A stretch of DNA of 48,200 nucleotides from Streptomyces albipurpureus (GCF_023701525.1 NZ_JAMQAW010000009.1:201061-249260), one strand, 5' to 3'; counted from the first letter of the stretch, positions 34,278 to 42,977 are shown. The notes: generated by a model from the letters alone, not told the origin. Numbers and translations are program-made.

Positions 34278-34311
34278 GGGGACGGCGCTCAACTTGCTGA
34301 GCGCCGTCCCC
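34278..34311. terminator. 14-bp perfect hairpin after the ECF sigma gene
   Basis: GGGGACGGCGCTCA (34278-34291) pairs with TGAGCGCCGTCCCC (34298-34311), 6-nt loop. It is about 210 bases downstream of the sigma gene's stop and is the likelier terminator of the pair. Confidence 0.65.
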
Positions 34312-34521
34312 GTGGAACTTCGGGCTCGGTCGACCGAAACGATCACTGGCCATCAAGCATCATTTCGGCCAGGTCGGGCCAGGCCAGGTCGGGGCTGGGG
34401 CTGGGGTTGGAGTCGGGATGGGGTCGGGCCGGGGCCCCTGAGCACCCCGCCGCGGCCCAGAGCAGGGCGCCGAGCACGGTGAGCCCCGGGGGAGCCCGGT
34501 CGAGAGCGCCCGGTGCCGGAC

Positions 34522-35127
34522 CTACGCCGCCGCCAAGGCCTCATCCTCGGCCAGCGCCAGCCACACGGCGGCCAGATCGCGACGGGCCCGCGCCACTCGC
34601 GACCGTATGGTTCCCACCGGGCAGCCCAGCAACTCGGCGGCTTCGGCGTACGACAGCCCCAGCAGACGGGTCAGCACGAACGCCTGCCGTCTGCCCGGCT
34701 CCAGTGTCCGCAGTGCGTCAGTGAACGCCACCGCCTCCTCAAAGCCGGGCAGATGGCGCGACTGGGCGCGGTCGGCGGCGATCACCCAATCCGCGGTGTC
34801 GGCTATGCGCGGCCTGGCCGATGCCCTGCGGTACCGGTCCACGACCACCCGGCGAGCGATGGACAGCAGCCAGGAGCGGGCGCAGGAACGGCCGGCGAAT
34901 CTACTCAGACTGGGAAGGGCGCGTTCAAAGGTCTCCTGGGTGAGGTCCTCCGCTCCCCTCACATCGGCGGTGAGATGGGCGACAAAACGTCGCACGTCGT
35001 CGTAGGTGGCATGAACGAACAGTTCGGCGGCCTCGCGGTCGCCCAGGCCTGCCGCCAGGGCCCAACTGGTGATCTCGGCATCCCGGTTCTGGGCAGCTCT
35101 CTCCGAGAGAAGATGCTGTGGAAGCAT
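34522..35127 (-). CDS. ECF-type RNA polymerase sigma factor
   Basis: A 201-residue ECF (sigma-70 group 4) factor. Region 2 lies at residues 40-110 (LFVHATYDDVRRFVAHLTAD, DLTQETFERALPSLSRFAG, WLLSIARRVVVDRYRR), and region 4 at 135-190 (LRTLEPGRRQAFVLTRLLGL, SYAEAAELLGCPVGTIRSRV). Complete and of normal length. The start ATG at 35127 follows AAGGA. An upstream same-strand gene codes for a His-rich membrane protein, which may be its anti-sigma factor or target. A ferric-reductase-like gene is divergent. Confidence 0.92.
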   Translation of the reverse strand: MLPQHLLSERAAQNRDAEITSWALAAGLGDREAAELFVHATYDDVRRFVAHLTADVRGAEDLTQETFERALPSLSRFAGRSCARSWLLSIARRVVVDRYRRASARPRIADTADWVIAADRAQSRHLPGFEEAVAFTDALRTLEPGRRQAFVLTRLLGLSYAEAAELLGCPVGTIRSRVARARRDLAAVWLALAEDEALAAA

Positions 35128-35207
35128 GACAAAACGTCCTTCACGTCCGGACGGAGTCCGCGAGCCTGCGCCCGGCAGAGTTCCGTAAGAGTGGTGAGGT
35201 GAGGAGC

Positions 35208-36074
35208 TCAGGACGGAAGGAGTGGTGGACCGCGTCGGGGGAGGGTGCGGAGGAGCTCGACCGAGACGGGCCGCCGGATGGGTCGATGGTCGGTGCGGGG
35301 GACGGCTGTTATGGGCGGCTCAGGCCGTACGCCAAGGAGTGCGACACAGAGGAAGTGCAGCCCGCCGGAGCTGAAGAGGCCGAGCGCCAGGGCCAGTTGG
35401 GTGAGCGCCCGCTCTCCCCGCCAGAGCCACCAGCCGCACACCGCCCCGGCGAACATATGCGCCAGGGCCATCCCGGTGGTGAGTGCGGTGCTCTCCCCAA
35501 CCCGCTGCAAGACGCTGAGGCCGCCGGAGACCAGCTCGAACAGTTCGATGAGCTCGGTTGGTTGAGACGGCTCGGTTGGTTGGAACGGCTCGGTTGGTTG
35601 GAACGGCTCGGTTGGTTGGGATCGCTGGGACGGCTCGGCTAGTTCGGATGGTTCCGATCGGGGGAGGGCCTCAAGCCGGCCGCTCGGGCCAGAGCCGTCC
35701 GCCTGCACCGGATCGGAGCCAGCTGCGGGGCCCGGTCCGCTGTGCTCATGTCCACTGGGCCCGTGGGTGGAGTGCTGGTCCCCGCTGTTATGGGCGAAGC
35801 CCTGCCCGCCGCCATGGGACACCAGCCCGAACAGGATGTGCAGGGCGACCTGTCCGGCGGCGCTCACCCCGATGACCAAGAGGGCGCCCCGCTCCCTGCC
35901 GGTCAGCCACCATGCGACCGCGCACATCAGGGGCAGGGCAAGCGCGTATCCGGCGAGGGACGGTGAAACACCTGATGAGAGGTCGTGCCCGAGTCCGGAC
36001 ACCACGACGCACACGGCGGCGAGCACCGCGCTGTGCGCGAGGCGGATGAGGCGTCCGGCTCTCATGGCGGTCAT
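35208..36074 (-). CDS. His-rich membrane protein beside the ECF sigma gene
   Basis: A 288-residue protein with about five membrane helices (HSAVLAAVCVVVSGLGHDL, YALALPLMCAVAWWL, ALLVIGVSAAGQVALHILFG; later TALTTGMALAHMFAGAVCGW and LALALGLFSSGGLHFLCVAL). Between helices 3 and 4 lies a His/Gly-rich loop (SHGGGQGFAHNSGDQHSTHG and on) and a repeated PTEPFQ tract encoded by an 18-bp tandem repeat. The His loop suggests metal (copper or iron) binding. It sits 80 bases before the sigma gene on the same strand, so co-transcription is likely. It could act as sensor or anti-sigma. The ATG at 36074 is chosen; one at 36065 is possible. Confidence 0.75.
   Translation of the reverse strand: MTAMRAGRLIRLAHSAVLAAVCVVVSGLGHDLSSGVSPSLAGYALALPLMCAVAWWLTGRERGALLVIGVSAAGQVALHILFGLVSHGGGQGFAHNSGDQHSTHGPSGHEHSGPGPAAGSDPVQADGSGPSGRLEALPRSEPSELAEPSQRSQPTEPFQPTEPFQPTEPSQPTELIELFELVSGGLSVLQRVGESTALTTGMALAHMFAGAVCGWWLWRGERALTQLALALGLFSSGGLHFLCVALLGVRPEPPITAVPRTDHRPIRRPVSVELLRTLPRRGPPLLPS
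35553..35624. repeat. 18-bp tandem repeat encoding a PTEPFQ linker
   Basis: Four near-identical copies of CTCGGTTGGTTGGAACGG (first and last diverged) at 35553, 35571, 35589 and 35607. They lie within the membrane protein gene and give repeated Pro-Thr-Glu-Pro-(Phe/Ser)-Gln. In-frame length variation between strains is expected. Confidence 0.88.
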
Positions 36075-36285
36075 GGTGTCAGGGCCACCTGGGGCTTGGG
36101 GAAGCCCAGTCGATACGGACACATCAAGCGATCACCGGCTTTACCCGGACAGCGCTGGTGAGTGATCCATGTCACTAGGGGCGCCGGGGAACTCTCCCCC
36201 CTCCCCTTCCGACTGCTCCAGGGAAAACCGGCCGAGTGGACCGAGTAGACCGAGTAGACGTAGAGATCAGAGCGGAGCCCAGTCC

Positions 36286-37350
36286 ATGCCGTCGAACGAG
36301 GCAGGTGCGGGACACCCCGCTTCCGCAGGGGAGTCCCACACCGAGGGGGAGGAACACGAACCGCGCGTACCGCAGGAGAATGGGACCGGCGCCCCCGACC
36401 TGGCCCGTTCCGCACTCGTACGCCCACCCGCATCCGCACCCGCACCCGCGCCCGTAACCCTGCGTTCCGATCTGCGGGCGAGCGCCTTTGACGGCTCTGC
36501 CGCCCTTGCCGTGACCGCCGTCGTGTTCGCCGTCCTCTACGCGCGCATCGAAGCGAAGACCTCCTCCACGGTCACCGTCATGCCGTTCATGGCGGATACG
36601 GGCGCCTTCTGGATGTACTTCCTCAGCCAGGCGTTCGGCTGGTCCGCGCTGCTGTGGGCCTGGGGCACGGTCGTCCTCGGCCTGCTTCTCTCCGGTCCCC
36701 GTCCGGCCCGGCTGCCGCTCTCCGGCCCGCGCCTCGAACGGCTGCACCGCACCACGAGCCTGAACACCATCGCCCTGATCTTCGCCCATGCCCTGCTGTT
36801 CGCAGCCGAGTTGATCCACCACAGCAAGGACAGTTGGCTCGGGGCGTTGGGCACGACCTTCGTCGAGGTGTTCGTCCCCGGCGGCTATGACTCGGGCACC
36901 GGTCGGATCGCGATCCCGGTCGGGCAGGCGGCCCTCTATCTCGCTCTGCCGCTCGGTCTGCTCTTCTACGTACGCCATCGCATCGGCCCCAGGACCTGGC
37001 GTGCCATGCACCGCTTCGTCCTGGTCGTCTATGTCCTGAGCGTCTGGCACACCCTGCTCTACGGGACGAACGTCTGGTACGACGGCTGGTTTCGCACCAC
37101 GGTCTGGCTGCTCCAACTCCCCATCGCCGCGCTCTTCCTGATGCGACTACTGCGCCCGGCCCGTCGTTCCCAGCGATTGCGCGGCCTCGGTGAGCATCCG
37201 GGCTCACCGGCCGGCTGGAGCCTGCGCCTGGTGGGGCGGGTCGCCGCGGTGGGAATCATGGTGGTGTTGCTGGCAGTGATCATCACGGGCCGGGACGGCG
37301 GCCGTGTCGAACCTCCACCGGACACCACTTCGACCCACAACCATGACTAG
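36286..37350 (+). CDS. Ferric-reductase-like transmembrane protein
   Basis: A 354-residue protein of the ferric reductase-like transmembrane (FRD) group. A polar Pro/Ala-rich N-terminus (residues 1-70) is followed by about six helices: ALAVTAVVFAVLYARI, FWMYFLSQAFGWSALLWAWG, TTSLNTIALIFAHALLFAAEL, AALYLALPLGLLFYV, and MHRFVLVVYVLSVWHTLLYG. His residues HAL/HH and HRF/WHT lie in paired helices and could bind two b-type haems. No NAD/FAD domain follows, so a partner would be needed. ATG 36286 is chosen for its GGAG site; an upstream ATG at 36169 is weaker. It is divergent from the His-rich protein and ECF sigma genes. Confidence 0.82.
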   Translation: MPSNEAGAGHPASAGESHTEGEEHEPRVPQENGTGAPDLARSALVRPPASAPAPAPVTLRSDLRASAFDGSAALAVTAVVFAVLYARIEAKTSSTVTVMPFMADTGAFWMYFLSQAFGWSALLWAWGTVVLGLLLSGPRPARLPLSGPRLERLHRTTSLNTIALIFAHALLFAAELIHHSKDSWLGALGTTFVEVFVPGGYDSGTGRIAIPVGQAALYLALPLGLLFYVRHRIGPRTWRAMHRFVLVVYVLSVWHTLLYGTNVWYDGWFRTTVWLLQLPIAALFLMRLLRPARRSQRLRGLGEHPGSPAGWSLRLVGRVAAVGIMVVLLAVIITGRDGGRVEPPPDTTSTHNHD

Positions 37351-37432
37351 AGCCACTACGACGCACAACCATGGCTCGCTCGTCCCACTTCGACGTACCA
37401 CCATGGCTGGCGCGTACCTCAAGGGTGGGGAG

Positions 37433-37663
37433 ATGGCGATTCACTCCGCGAACTTCATGCTGACGCGCACCTTGCGCAGCCTGGAAGCCGATGGTCTTGT
37501 GCGTCGCGAGGTGCATCCGACCGTGCCGCCCAGTGTTGAGTACAGCCTGACACCACTCGGGCGGACGCTCCTCGAACCACTGTCGGCGCTGGCCAACTGG
37601 GCGATGAGCCACGAGGCCGAGATCGACGAGGCCCGATCCAGGCAGACCGGCGACGGCGACTAA
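37433..37663 (+). pseudogene. C-terminal remnant of an HxlR-type regulator
   Basis: Translation from ATG 37433 gives 76 residues ending the HxlR winged helix: FMLTRTLRSLEADGLVRREV, HPTVPPSVEYSLTPLGRTLL, EPLSALANWAMSHEAEIDE. The N-terminal helices and the CP-x-x-x-x-L motif of HxlR are missing. The upstream sequence (37325-37410) is three imperfect copies of a CAC-TTCGAC-CACAACCATG segment. It is a 5'-truncated gene; a GGGGAG site before 37433 means the fragment could still be translated. Confidence 0.7.
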
Positions 37664-37690
37664 CGAGGCCGGTCCTGGTGCTGCCAGCGG

Positions 37691-37828
37691 CTAGGCCTTC
37701 TCCTCCAGCTTCGCCATCGCCTTCTTACGCCACCGCTTGGCCCATGCCCACAGCAGGACGACGACCGCGATCGCGATCACCGGAGCGGCGTAGATCATTG
37801 GCGAAACCGCCGCTTCGGACGCTGCCAT
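37691..37828 (-). CDS. 45-residue membrane protein
   Basis: A complete small gene on the minus strand: AASEAAVSPMIYAAPVIAIA, VVVLLWAWAKRWRKKAMAK and LEEKA. One membrane helix ends in a basic-acidic tail, a positive-inside single-pass layout. The start ATG at 37828 follows AGGGAG. Function unknown. It was found by reading the minus strand directly and is too short for usual gene finders. Confidence 0.7.
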   Translation of the reverse strand: MAASEAAVSPMIYAAPVIAIAVVVLLWAWAKRWRKKAMAKLEEKA

Positions 37829-37860
37829 GCCGTTGTCTCCCTCTGGTCAACAAACTCTTC

Positions 37861-37877
37861 TGAGAAAACTCTTCTCA
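37861..37877. promoter_or_regulatory. Inverted repeat TGAGAA-5-TTCTCA, candidate operator
   Basis: It lies 33 bases upstream of the small membrane gene (37691, minus). The sequence AACTCTTCT also repeats directly at 37853 and 37868. Size and place suit an HxlR/MarR or TetR operator. Which regulator binds is unknown. Confidence 0.45.
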
Positions 37878-38229
37878 ACAAGTGACTCACACCGTCGATG
37901 CGCGGACGACAGCCCGCCCGTCGGATCGGCCGCGACCCGTCCCCGCGTCTGCCGATCAACCCGGGGTTGAACCCGCTGTTCAGCCGACCGTTCAACCTAC
38001 CGTTCAGTCGGCCGCCGATCGGCCCGCTGATCGGTCGGTAGAGGGACCGGAGTCGAGACAGAGATCGAGGCAGAGATGGAGGCAGAGATCGAACCATGCA
38101 TCGAACCAGGTGGTGAGACAGGTGGTGAGAGGCGGTGAGAGACGGTGAGAGAAACAGTCTTGCGGATCTGCGGGGCGACTGCCACGATCCCCCTATGACC
38201 CATGGAAAGGCGGACACCGCCACTCTCCG
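37878..38229. other. Non-coding gap with purine-rich repeats
   Basis: About 350 bases without a supported gene. From about 38053 to 38152 the plus strand is imperfect repeats of AGAGATCGAGGCAGAGATGG and GGTGAGAGACGG type. Before that, CCGTTCA and GATCGG(C/T) units repeat. No promoter with clear hexamers is seen for the gene at 38230. Confidence 0.5.
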
Positions 38230-39441
38230 GTGAGCGCGGTGTCATTTGCGCGCGGGATCACCTCCCGTCCCCAGTCCGTTGCCCGGACCCGAGGCTCACG
38301 TCCTCCCTCTCGTAGCTCTTCCAGCTCACCTCTCACCTCAGAAGAACGATTGACGCTCGTCTCCGCCCTGCGCGATGAATGGCTTGCGCACGGGCTCTCC
38401 ACCCAACCGTCGGATCGACCTCGGGCTGAGGCGGCCATCAGCGCGCTCTACCGGCTCATCGGCGCTCCCGTACCCCGGTTCATCTGGGCGCCGTCACCCA
38501 TGGCAGCCCTTCCCCTGGTGCCGCCCGGGCGGACCGATCCCTATGCTCCGGCGTCACACGCGCCTCTTGCGTCCAGCCCTGACAGCCGATGGCCCGTGGC
38601 CGCCCGGCTTGCCTCACTACAGACCGATCTTGGGGAGCGGTTGGACGCGCGCATCATCCGCCGCTGGTCCTTCGCCCGCGTGCACGAAGCGCTACGCGCC
38701 ACCCTGCACACCTCCATCCGCGCACCCCTGCGATCGTCCCTGCTTCCGCCCACCGGCCGGACACCACTGAACTGGCACGGCCAGCACGATGCCTACTGGG
38801 TAGCCCGCTATGACCTCCATGCCCGGGCCGGACACACCGTCTATCAGCCCGCCGACGCCGTTGAGCTGGCCCTTTGGGCGGATGTGGTCCAATCCACCGG
38901 ATGGTGGTGGCCCTGCGCGGGGGTGTGTGTGATGGCCGAGCGGCCCACCGAGATACACACCGACCCCCTGCCCAACGGCGGGGAAGGCGAACTGCGGCTG
39001 CACCGCGACGACGGCCCGGCCGTCCGGTTCGCGGACGGCGAGGGCATCCATCTACTTCACGGCACGCTGGTCCCGGAATGGGTGCTCACCGGTCCCACCG
39101 TCGAGCGCATCCACGGCGAGCGGAACGTGGAAGTGCGCCGCAGCGCCATCGAGCGCATCGGCTGGGACGCCTATATCGAGCAGGCCGGGCTGCGGCTCAT
39201 CTCCACCGCACCCGACCCGGGGAACCGGGGCGCAGAACTCCAGCTGTACGCCGTACCGCCGGAGGTCTGGGGCCGTTCGGCGCGCATCCTGCTGGCCGTC
39301 AACGGTTCGGTCGAACCGGATGGACGACAACGACGCTACGGGCTCGGTGTGCCGTCGTACTTCGATGACCCGGTGGCGGCCGCGGGCTGGTCATACGGAC
39401 TGACCGGGCCGCAGTACGCCCAACTTGCCCGACGCACCTGA
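38230..39441 (+). CDS. DUF6745 domain protein
   Basis: A 403-residue protein. The second half carries the DUF6745 signature: ALWADVVQSTGWWWPCAGVC, a RPTEIHTD turn, then RLHRDDGPAVRFADG, GIHLLHGTLVPEWVL, and a late GAELQLYAVPPEV. The first part, LTSEERLTLVSALRDEWLAH onward, is the N-terminal helical region of this family. The role of DUF6745 proteins is unknown to me. A GTG at 38230 begins the open frame; the first 35 residues are Ser/Arg-rich and may be untranslated, so the start is uncertain. The unknown gene at 39609 follows on the same strand. Confidence 0.75.
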   Translation: MSAVSFARGITSRPQSVARTRGSRPPSRSSSSSPLTSEERLTLVSALRDEWLAHGLSTQPSDRPRAEAAISALYRLIGAPVPRFIWAPSPMAALPLVPPGRTDPYAPASHAPLASSPDSRWPVAARLASLQTDLGERLDARIIRRWSFARVHEALRATLHTSIRAPLRSSLLPPTGRTPLNWHGQHDAYWVARYDLHARAGHTVYQPADAVELALWADVVQSTGWWWPCAGVCVMAERPTEIHTDPLPNGGEGELRLHRDDGPAVRFADGEGIHLLHGTLVPEWVLTGPTVERIHGERNVEVRRSAIERIGWDAYIEQAGLRLISTAPDPGNRGAELQLYAVPPEVWGRSARILLAVNGSVEPDGRQRRYGLGVPSYFDDPVAAAGWSYGLTGPQYAQLARRT

Positions 39442-39608
39442 CCACTTCGGTCCCGTCGGCGTGCGGTAAACCATGCCGAACGCCGCCCGGCCGGCCGGGT
39501 CATGACCGACGCTTCCGAAACCGCGAGCACTCCTCGCGTACTCCCCGCTCTGTGCTCGCAGGCAAACACACAGACACGTCAGCAACTCACACACCAAAGG
39601 TGATGCAT

Positions 39609-40058
39609 ATGACCATGACCCTCGCCGATCTCACCGCCCGTACCGGCCTCGATGTCCTGGGACATCTAGAGCGCCAGATCACCATCCCCGTCGTCGACGG
39701 CCTCCAGGCTCAAGGCGATCTCATCGTCGTCCCGTATGTCTTTGTCGAAGCCAGTGTGAGCATCAACCCCTGGACGACCTGGAATGACGTACCTCCGGCC
39801 GGGATCGAGCTACTGCGGAGCGCCGCGGGCGGCAATCCCCACACCCTGGCAGCCGACCCCGGCACCTGCCGGTGGACCACCGGTGTCAATGATGAGCGAC
39901 GCCTTGCGATCGGCATGTTGGAGACCACCGCAGTCGCCTATCTGATCCACCCCGAGCACGGCGGTACGGGCATCGCGCCTGGGAAGTATGTGATCCGGCG
40001 CCAGCGGGAGCGTGGTGACGGGCAGGTCTGGGGCGGGAGTCGACTGGTCGCCGACTGA
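39609..40058 (+). CDS. Hypothetical protein following the DUF6745 gene
   Basis: A 149-residue protein with no recognised domain. It begins TLADLTARTGLDVLGHLERQ, continues ITIPVVDGLQAQGDLIVVPY, and later has PHTLAADPGTCRWTTGVNDE and EHGGTGIAPGKYVIRRQRE. Short beta-like segments predominate. The ATG at 39609 is preferred to 39603 because AAAGG lies eight bases before it. It is 170 bases after the DUF6745 gene on the same strand and may act with it. Confidence 0.68.
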   Translation: MTMTLADLTARTGLDVLGHLERQITIPVVDGLQAQGDLIVVPYVFVEASVSINPWTTWNDVPPAGIELLRSAAGGNPHTLAADPGTCRWTTGVNDERRLAIGMLETTAVAYLIHPEHGGTGIAPGKYVIRRQRERGDGQVWGGSRLVAD

Positions 40059-40059
40059 G

Positions 40060-40200
40060 TGTGCCCGACGCCCATGACGCCCCATGCCCCATGTCCGACG
40101 TCTGATGTCCGACGCCCCATGTCCGAGGCCGGATGGTTGGTGCTTGATGTCTGACGCGTGACGTCTGGCGCGATGTCTGAGTGGCTGGCGGCGCTTGTAG
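40060..40200. repeat. Imperfect repeats before the TetR gene
   Basis: Short diverged copies of ATGTCCGACG(T/C)C and TGATGTCTGACGC run through this 140-bp gap. No gene is seen. They may be a degraded tandem array. Confidence 0.6.
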
Positions 40201-40247
40201 CATTCGGGCCAAGGCCGCAGGCGTACGTGGACGGTAAGGAGACCGGC

Positions 40248-41006
40248 GTGACCAGCACCGATGCCCCTCAGGGGCCCGCGGGCGGGCCGGAGCCGGAACG
40301 GGCCCGGGAGCGAAGGGCTCACGGCGAGCCCCGAACGGCTCACGCGTCTGGGACTGCCGGGATGCGCAAGGGGGAGCGCACCCGGCGTCGCATCTTGGCG
40401 GCGGCTCGAAGGCAGTTCGCCGAGGTGGGCTTTGAGCGCGCCACCATCCGGGCGATCGCGGCGGAGGCAGACGTCGACAAGGCGTCGGTCATCCAGTACT
40501 TCGGTACCAAGCAGGGACTGTTCCGGGAGTCCGTCGACTGGGAGATCCCGGTCGCCGAGCTGACCACCGACGACCCCGGAGAGTCGGTCGAGAACTATCT
40601 CCGCACCATGCTCGGCGCCTGGTCGAAGGACCCGGACAGCCCGATGACCGCGCTGCTGCGGACCAGTATGACCAGCGAGGATGCCGCGGAACTGCTGCGG
40701 CGCCGGGTCACCGAACAGGCGATCGACCCGGTTGCGGCCCAGCTCGACGACCCGGACGCCAGGCTTCGGGCCGCCCTGGTCGGCGCGATGATGATGGGCA
40801 TCGCCACACATCGCTATCTGCTGCGGATGCCGGATCTGGCAGCGGCCGGGGAGACCGATGTCCTTCGTCTGGCGGTGCCGGTGCTTCGGGCGCTGATCGA
40901 CCCGGCGGCACAGTCGGCTGGTTCCCAAGCCGATACGGAAACGGGTCCCGGTGACGACCCCGGGACGAGCGCCGACGCCGCGACGAGTACCGGACCCATG
41001 GACTAG
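40248..41006 (+). CDS. TetR-family regulator
   Basis: A 252-residue TetR protein. The DNA-binding domain lies at about residues 40-85 (RRRILAAARRQFAEVGFERA, TIRAIAAEADVDKASVIQYF). The C-terminal ligand domain includes SPMTALLRTSMTSEDAAELL and VGAMMMGIATHRYLLRMP. The GTG at 40248 follows AAGGAG. The N-terminal 35 residues before the HTH are Pro/Arg-rich and may be partly untranslated. The DHA2 exporter follows on the same strand, with a TetR-like operator between them. Confidence 0.87.
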   Translation: MTSTDAPQGPAGGPEPERARERRAHGEPRTAHASGTAGMRKGERTRRRILAAARRQFAEVGFERATIRAIAAEADVDKASVIQYFGTKQGLFRESVDWEIPVAELTTDDPGESVENYLRTMLGAWSKDPDSPMTALLRTSMTSEDAAELLRRRVTEQAIDPVAAQLDDPDARLRAALVGAMMMGIATHRYLLRMPDLAAAGETDVLRLAVPVLRALIDPAAQSAGSQADTETGPGDDPGTSADAATSTGPMD

Positions 41007-41240
41007 CAAGGGACTCACGGACTGGTACCGGACCCACGGACACTGGCCCCGGACTCGCGGACCAGCACCGGGCCCGCGCCTGGGGACCGTGTACTGGCTC
41101 ACGGGCAGCCGATCGAGCCGGGCTCATCCAGGCGGGCCCATCCAGCCGGGTCGATCCAGTCGGGTCGATCCCAGCGGGGCCGATTCAACTGGTCGATCCA
41201 ACCGAGCCAGTCCAGCCGGGCCGATCCAACCGAGCCTGAC
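41007..41240. repeat. Diverged GATCCA(G/A)(C/T)CGGG repeats
   Basis: Between 41096 and 41240 a 12-15 bp motif of type GGTCGATCCAGTCGGG recurs with many changes. No gene is seen in the gap up to the exporter apart from the operator at 41373. Confidence 0.6.
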
Positions 41241-41372
41241 CAGTTAGCGCGGCCCGATGGCGCCCTTCGCTGCTCCGCCGCGGCCCGGTGGGCGCTGCCT
41301 ACACCCGTACTCCAGGCCAGATCGCCACCCCGCCCAGCCCTCCCACACGACTGGGTCATCGCATCGTGATGA

Positions 41373-41396
41373 ATTTCTCAACGGTCGGTGAGAAAT
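41373..41396. promoter_or_regulatory. Operator-like palindrome ATTTCTCA-8-TGAGAAAT
   Basis: Perfect 8-bp arms with an 8-bp centre (24 bp total), 70 bases before the exporter ATG at 41466. Length and symmetry are typical of a TetR-family operator. The TetR at 40248 is the natural candidate binder. Its AT-rich arms stand out in this GC-rich region. Confidence 0.7.
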
Positions 41397-41465
41397 AAAA
41401 CTCAACGACTGTTTACTTTTACCTGGTGGCGCTTCAGTGCGCCCTCTGAACCCACCGGGAGAACC

Positions 41466-42977
41466 ATGTCCAGTGACAGCACGGCCGCGGCCCCCGAAGC
41501 CGCGCCACCATCCGGCACCTCCGCCGGCGGCCACCCGCATCTGGGTCTCGCGCTGGTCGTCATCGCCGCAGCCCAACTGATGGTGGTGCTCGACGGCACC
41601 ATCACCAACATCGCGCTGCCCAGCATCCAGGTCGATCTCGATGTCTCCGCCTCCAGCCTCGCCTGGATCGTGAACTCCTACGCCCTCGCCTTCGGCGGTC
41701 TGCTGCTGCTCGGCGGCCGGGCCGGCGATCTCTTCGGGCGGCGACGGATGTTCCGTATCGGCATCGTCGTCTTCACCCTCGCCTCCGTCCTCGGTGGAGT
41801 GGCGCCCAATGAGGAGTTGCTGATCGGCGCGCGAGTCCTCCAGGGCATCGGTGCGGCGATCGCCGCCCCCACCGCGCTGTCCCTGATCGCCACCAACTTC
41901 CCCGAGGGCAAGCCACGCAACAAGGCCATGGGCGTCTACGCGGCCATGGCGGGTCTGGGTTCCACCGTGGGGTTGCTGCTCGGTGGCGTGCTCACCGACT
42001 ACCTGGACTGGCGCTGGGTGTTCTTCGTCAACATCCCCATCGGTGTGGCGATCCTGGCCGGTACCCGCATCCTCGCCGAGGGCGAGCGCAACCGCGGCCG
42101 GCTCGACACTCCCGGCGCGATCACCGGCACCGGTGGTCTCATCGCCCTCGTCTACGCCATCACCCGCGGCGGTGAGCACGGCTGGACGGACTCGCTCACC
42201 CTCGGCTCCTTCGCGGCGGCGGTCGTTCTGCTGGTGGCTTTCCTGATCCTCCAGGCCAGGACCGAGAACCCGATGATGCCGCTGCGGCTCTTCCAGGACC
42301 GCAATCGCTCCGGGGCGTACCTGACCATGCTGTTCATGGGGTCGGGTATGTTCGCCACGTTCTACTTCCTGACCCTCTATATGCAGCAGATCCTGAACTA
42401 CAGCCCGGTGAAGACCGGCTTCGCGTATCTCTCCTTCAGCATGGGCATGGCCATCGCGGCCGCTCTCGGCTCCAAACTGATCGGCCGGTACTCGGCCCGG
42501 CAGATCGCCGGCCCCGGGCTGTTGATCGCCGCCGTGGGAATGCTCTGGTTCAGCGCGCTGGAGCCGGGATCGTCGTACGCACTGCATCTCGCCCCGGCGA
42601 TGTTCGTCACCGGTGTGGGGCTCGGTTCCGGGTTTGTGCCCATGACCCTCGGCGCGGTCAGTGGTGTGCTTCCGCAGGACACCGGCATCGCGTCCGCCCT
42701 GCTGAACACCGCACAGCAGGTCGGTGGCGCGCTGGGTCTGGCCGTACTGACCACGGTGTCCACGGCCGCGGCCGACGACCGGGTGCCGGATGCGGCCGGG
42801 TCCCTCTACCGAGCCATGGCCCAGGGGGATCAAACGCTTCTCGGGCAGGCGGCGGATGCGCTGACGCACGGCTACACGGTGGCGTTCATGGTGGCGGCCG
42901 CGCTCTTCGTCGCCGGTCTGGTGATCACCGTGACCATGATCAACGCGGGGAGGCAGCGCGAGCTCTCGGAAGAGTGA
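41466..42977 (+). CDS. DHA2-family MFS multidrug exporter
   Basis: A 503-residue drug:H+ antiporter of the 14-helix DHA2 (EmrB/QacA) type. It has a N-terminal polar tail, TM1 with LVVIAAAQLMVVLDGTITNI, motif A GGRAGDLFGRRRMFRIG, motif D-like VLDGTITNIALPSIQ, motif C GGVLTDYLDWRWVFFVNIPI, and a second half from about residue 265 (TENPMMPLRLFQDRNRSGAY). The start ATG at 41466 follows GGGAGAA. It probably exports drugs or its own pathway product and may be repressed by the upstream TetR. Confidence 0.92.
   Translation: MSSDSTAAAPEAAPPSGTSAGGHPHLGLALVVIAAAQLMVVLDGTITNIALPSIQVDLDVSASSLAWIVNSYALAFGGLLLLGGRAGDLFGRRRMFRIGIVVFTLASVLGGVAPNEELLIGARVLQGIGAAIAAPTALSLIATNFPEGKPRNKAMGVYAAMAGLGSTVGLLLGGVLTDYLDWRWVFFVNIPIGVAILAGTRILAEGERNRGRLDTPGAITGTGGLIALVYAITRGGEHGWTDSLTLGSFAAAVVLLVAFLILQARTENPMMPLRLFQDRNRSGAYLTMLFMGSGMFATFYFLTLYMQQILNYSPVKTGFAYLSFSMGMAIAAALGSKLIGRYSARQIAGPGLLIAAVGMLWFSALEPGSSYALHLAPAMFVTGVGLGSGFVPMTLGAVSGVLPQDTGIASALLNTAQQVGGALGLAVLTTVSTAAADDRVPDAAGSLYRAMAQGDQTLLGQAADALTHGYTVAFMVAAALFVAGLVITVTMINAGRQRELSEE

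Larger units (their letters stand above)
33646..34521. other. 876-bp non-coding stretch with strong hairpins
   Basis: No supported gene. It contains a 15-bp tandem repeat (33884-33938) and two perfect hairpins (34138-34175 and 34278-34311). The open frames here are Arg-rich and tied to the repeats. It separates the MMPL gene from the ECF sigma gene, both on the minus strand. Confidence 0.55.
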
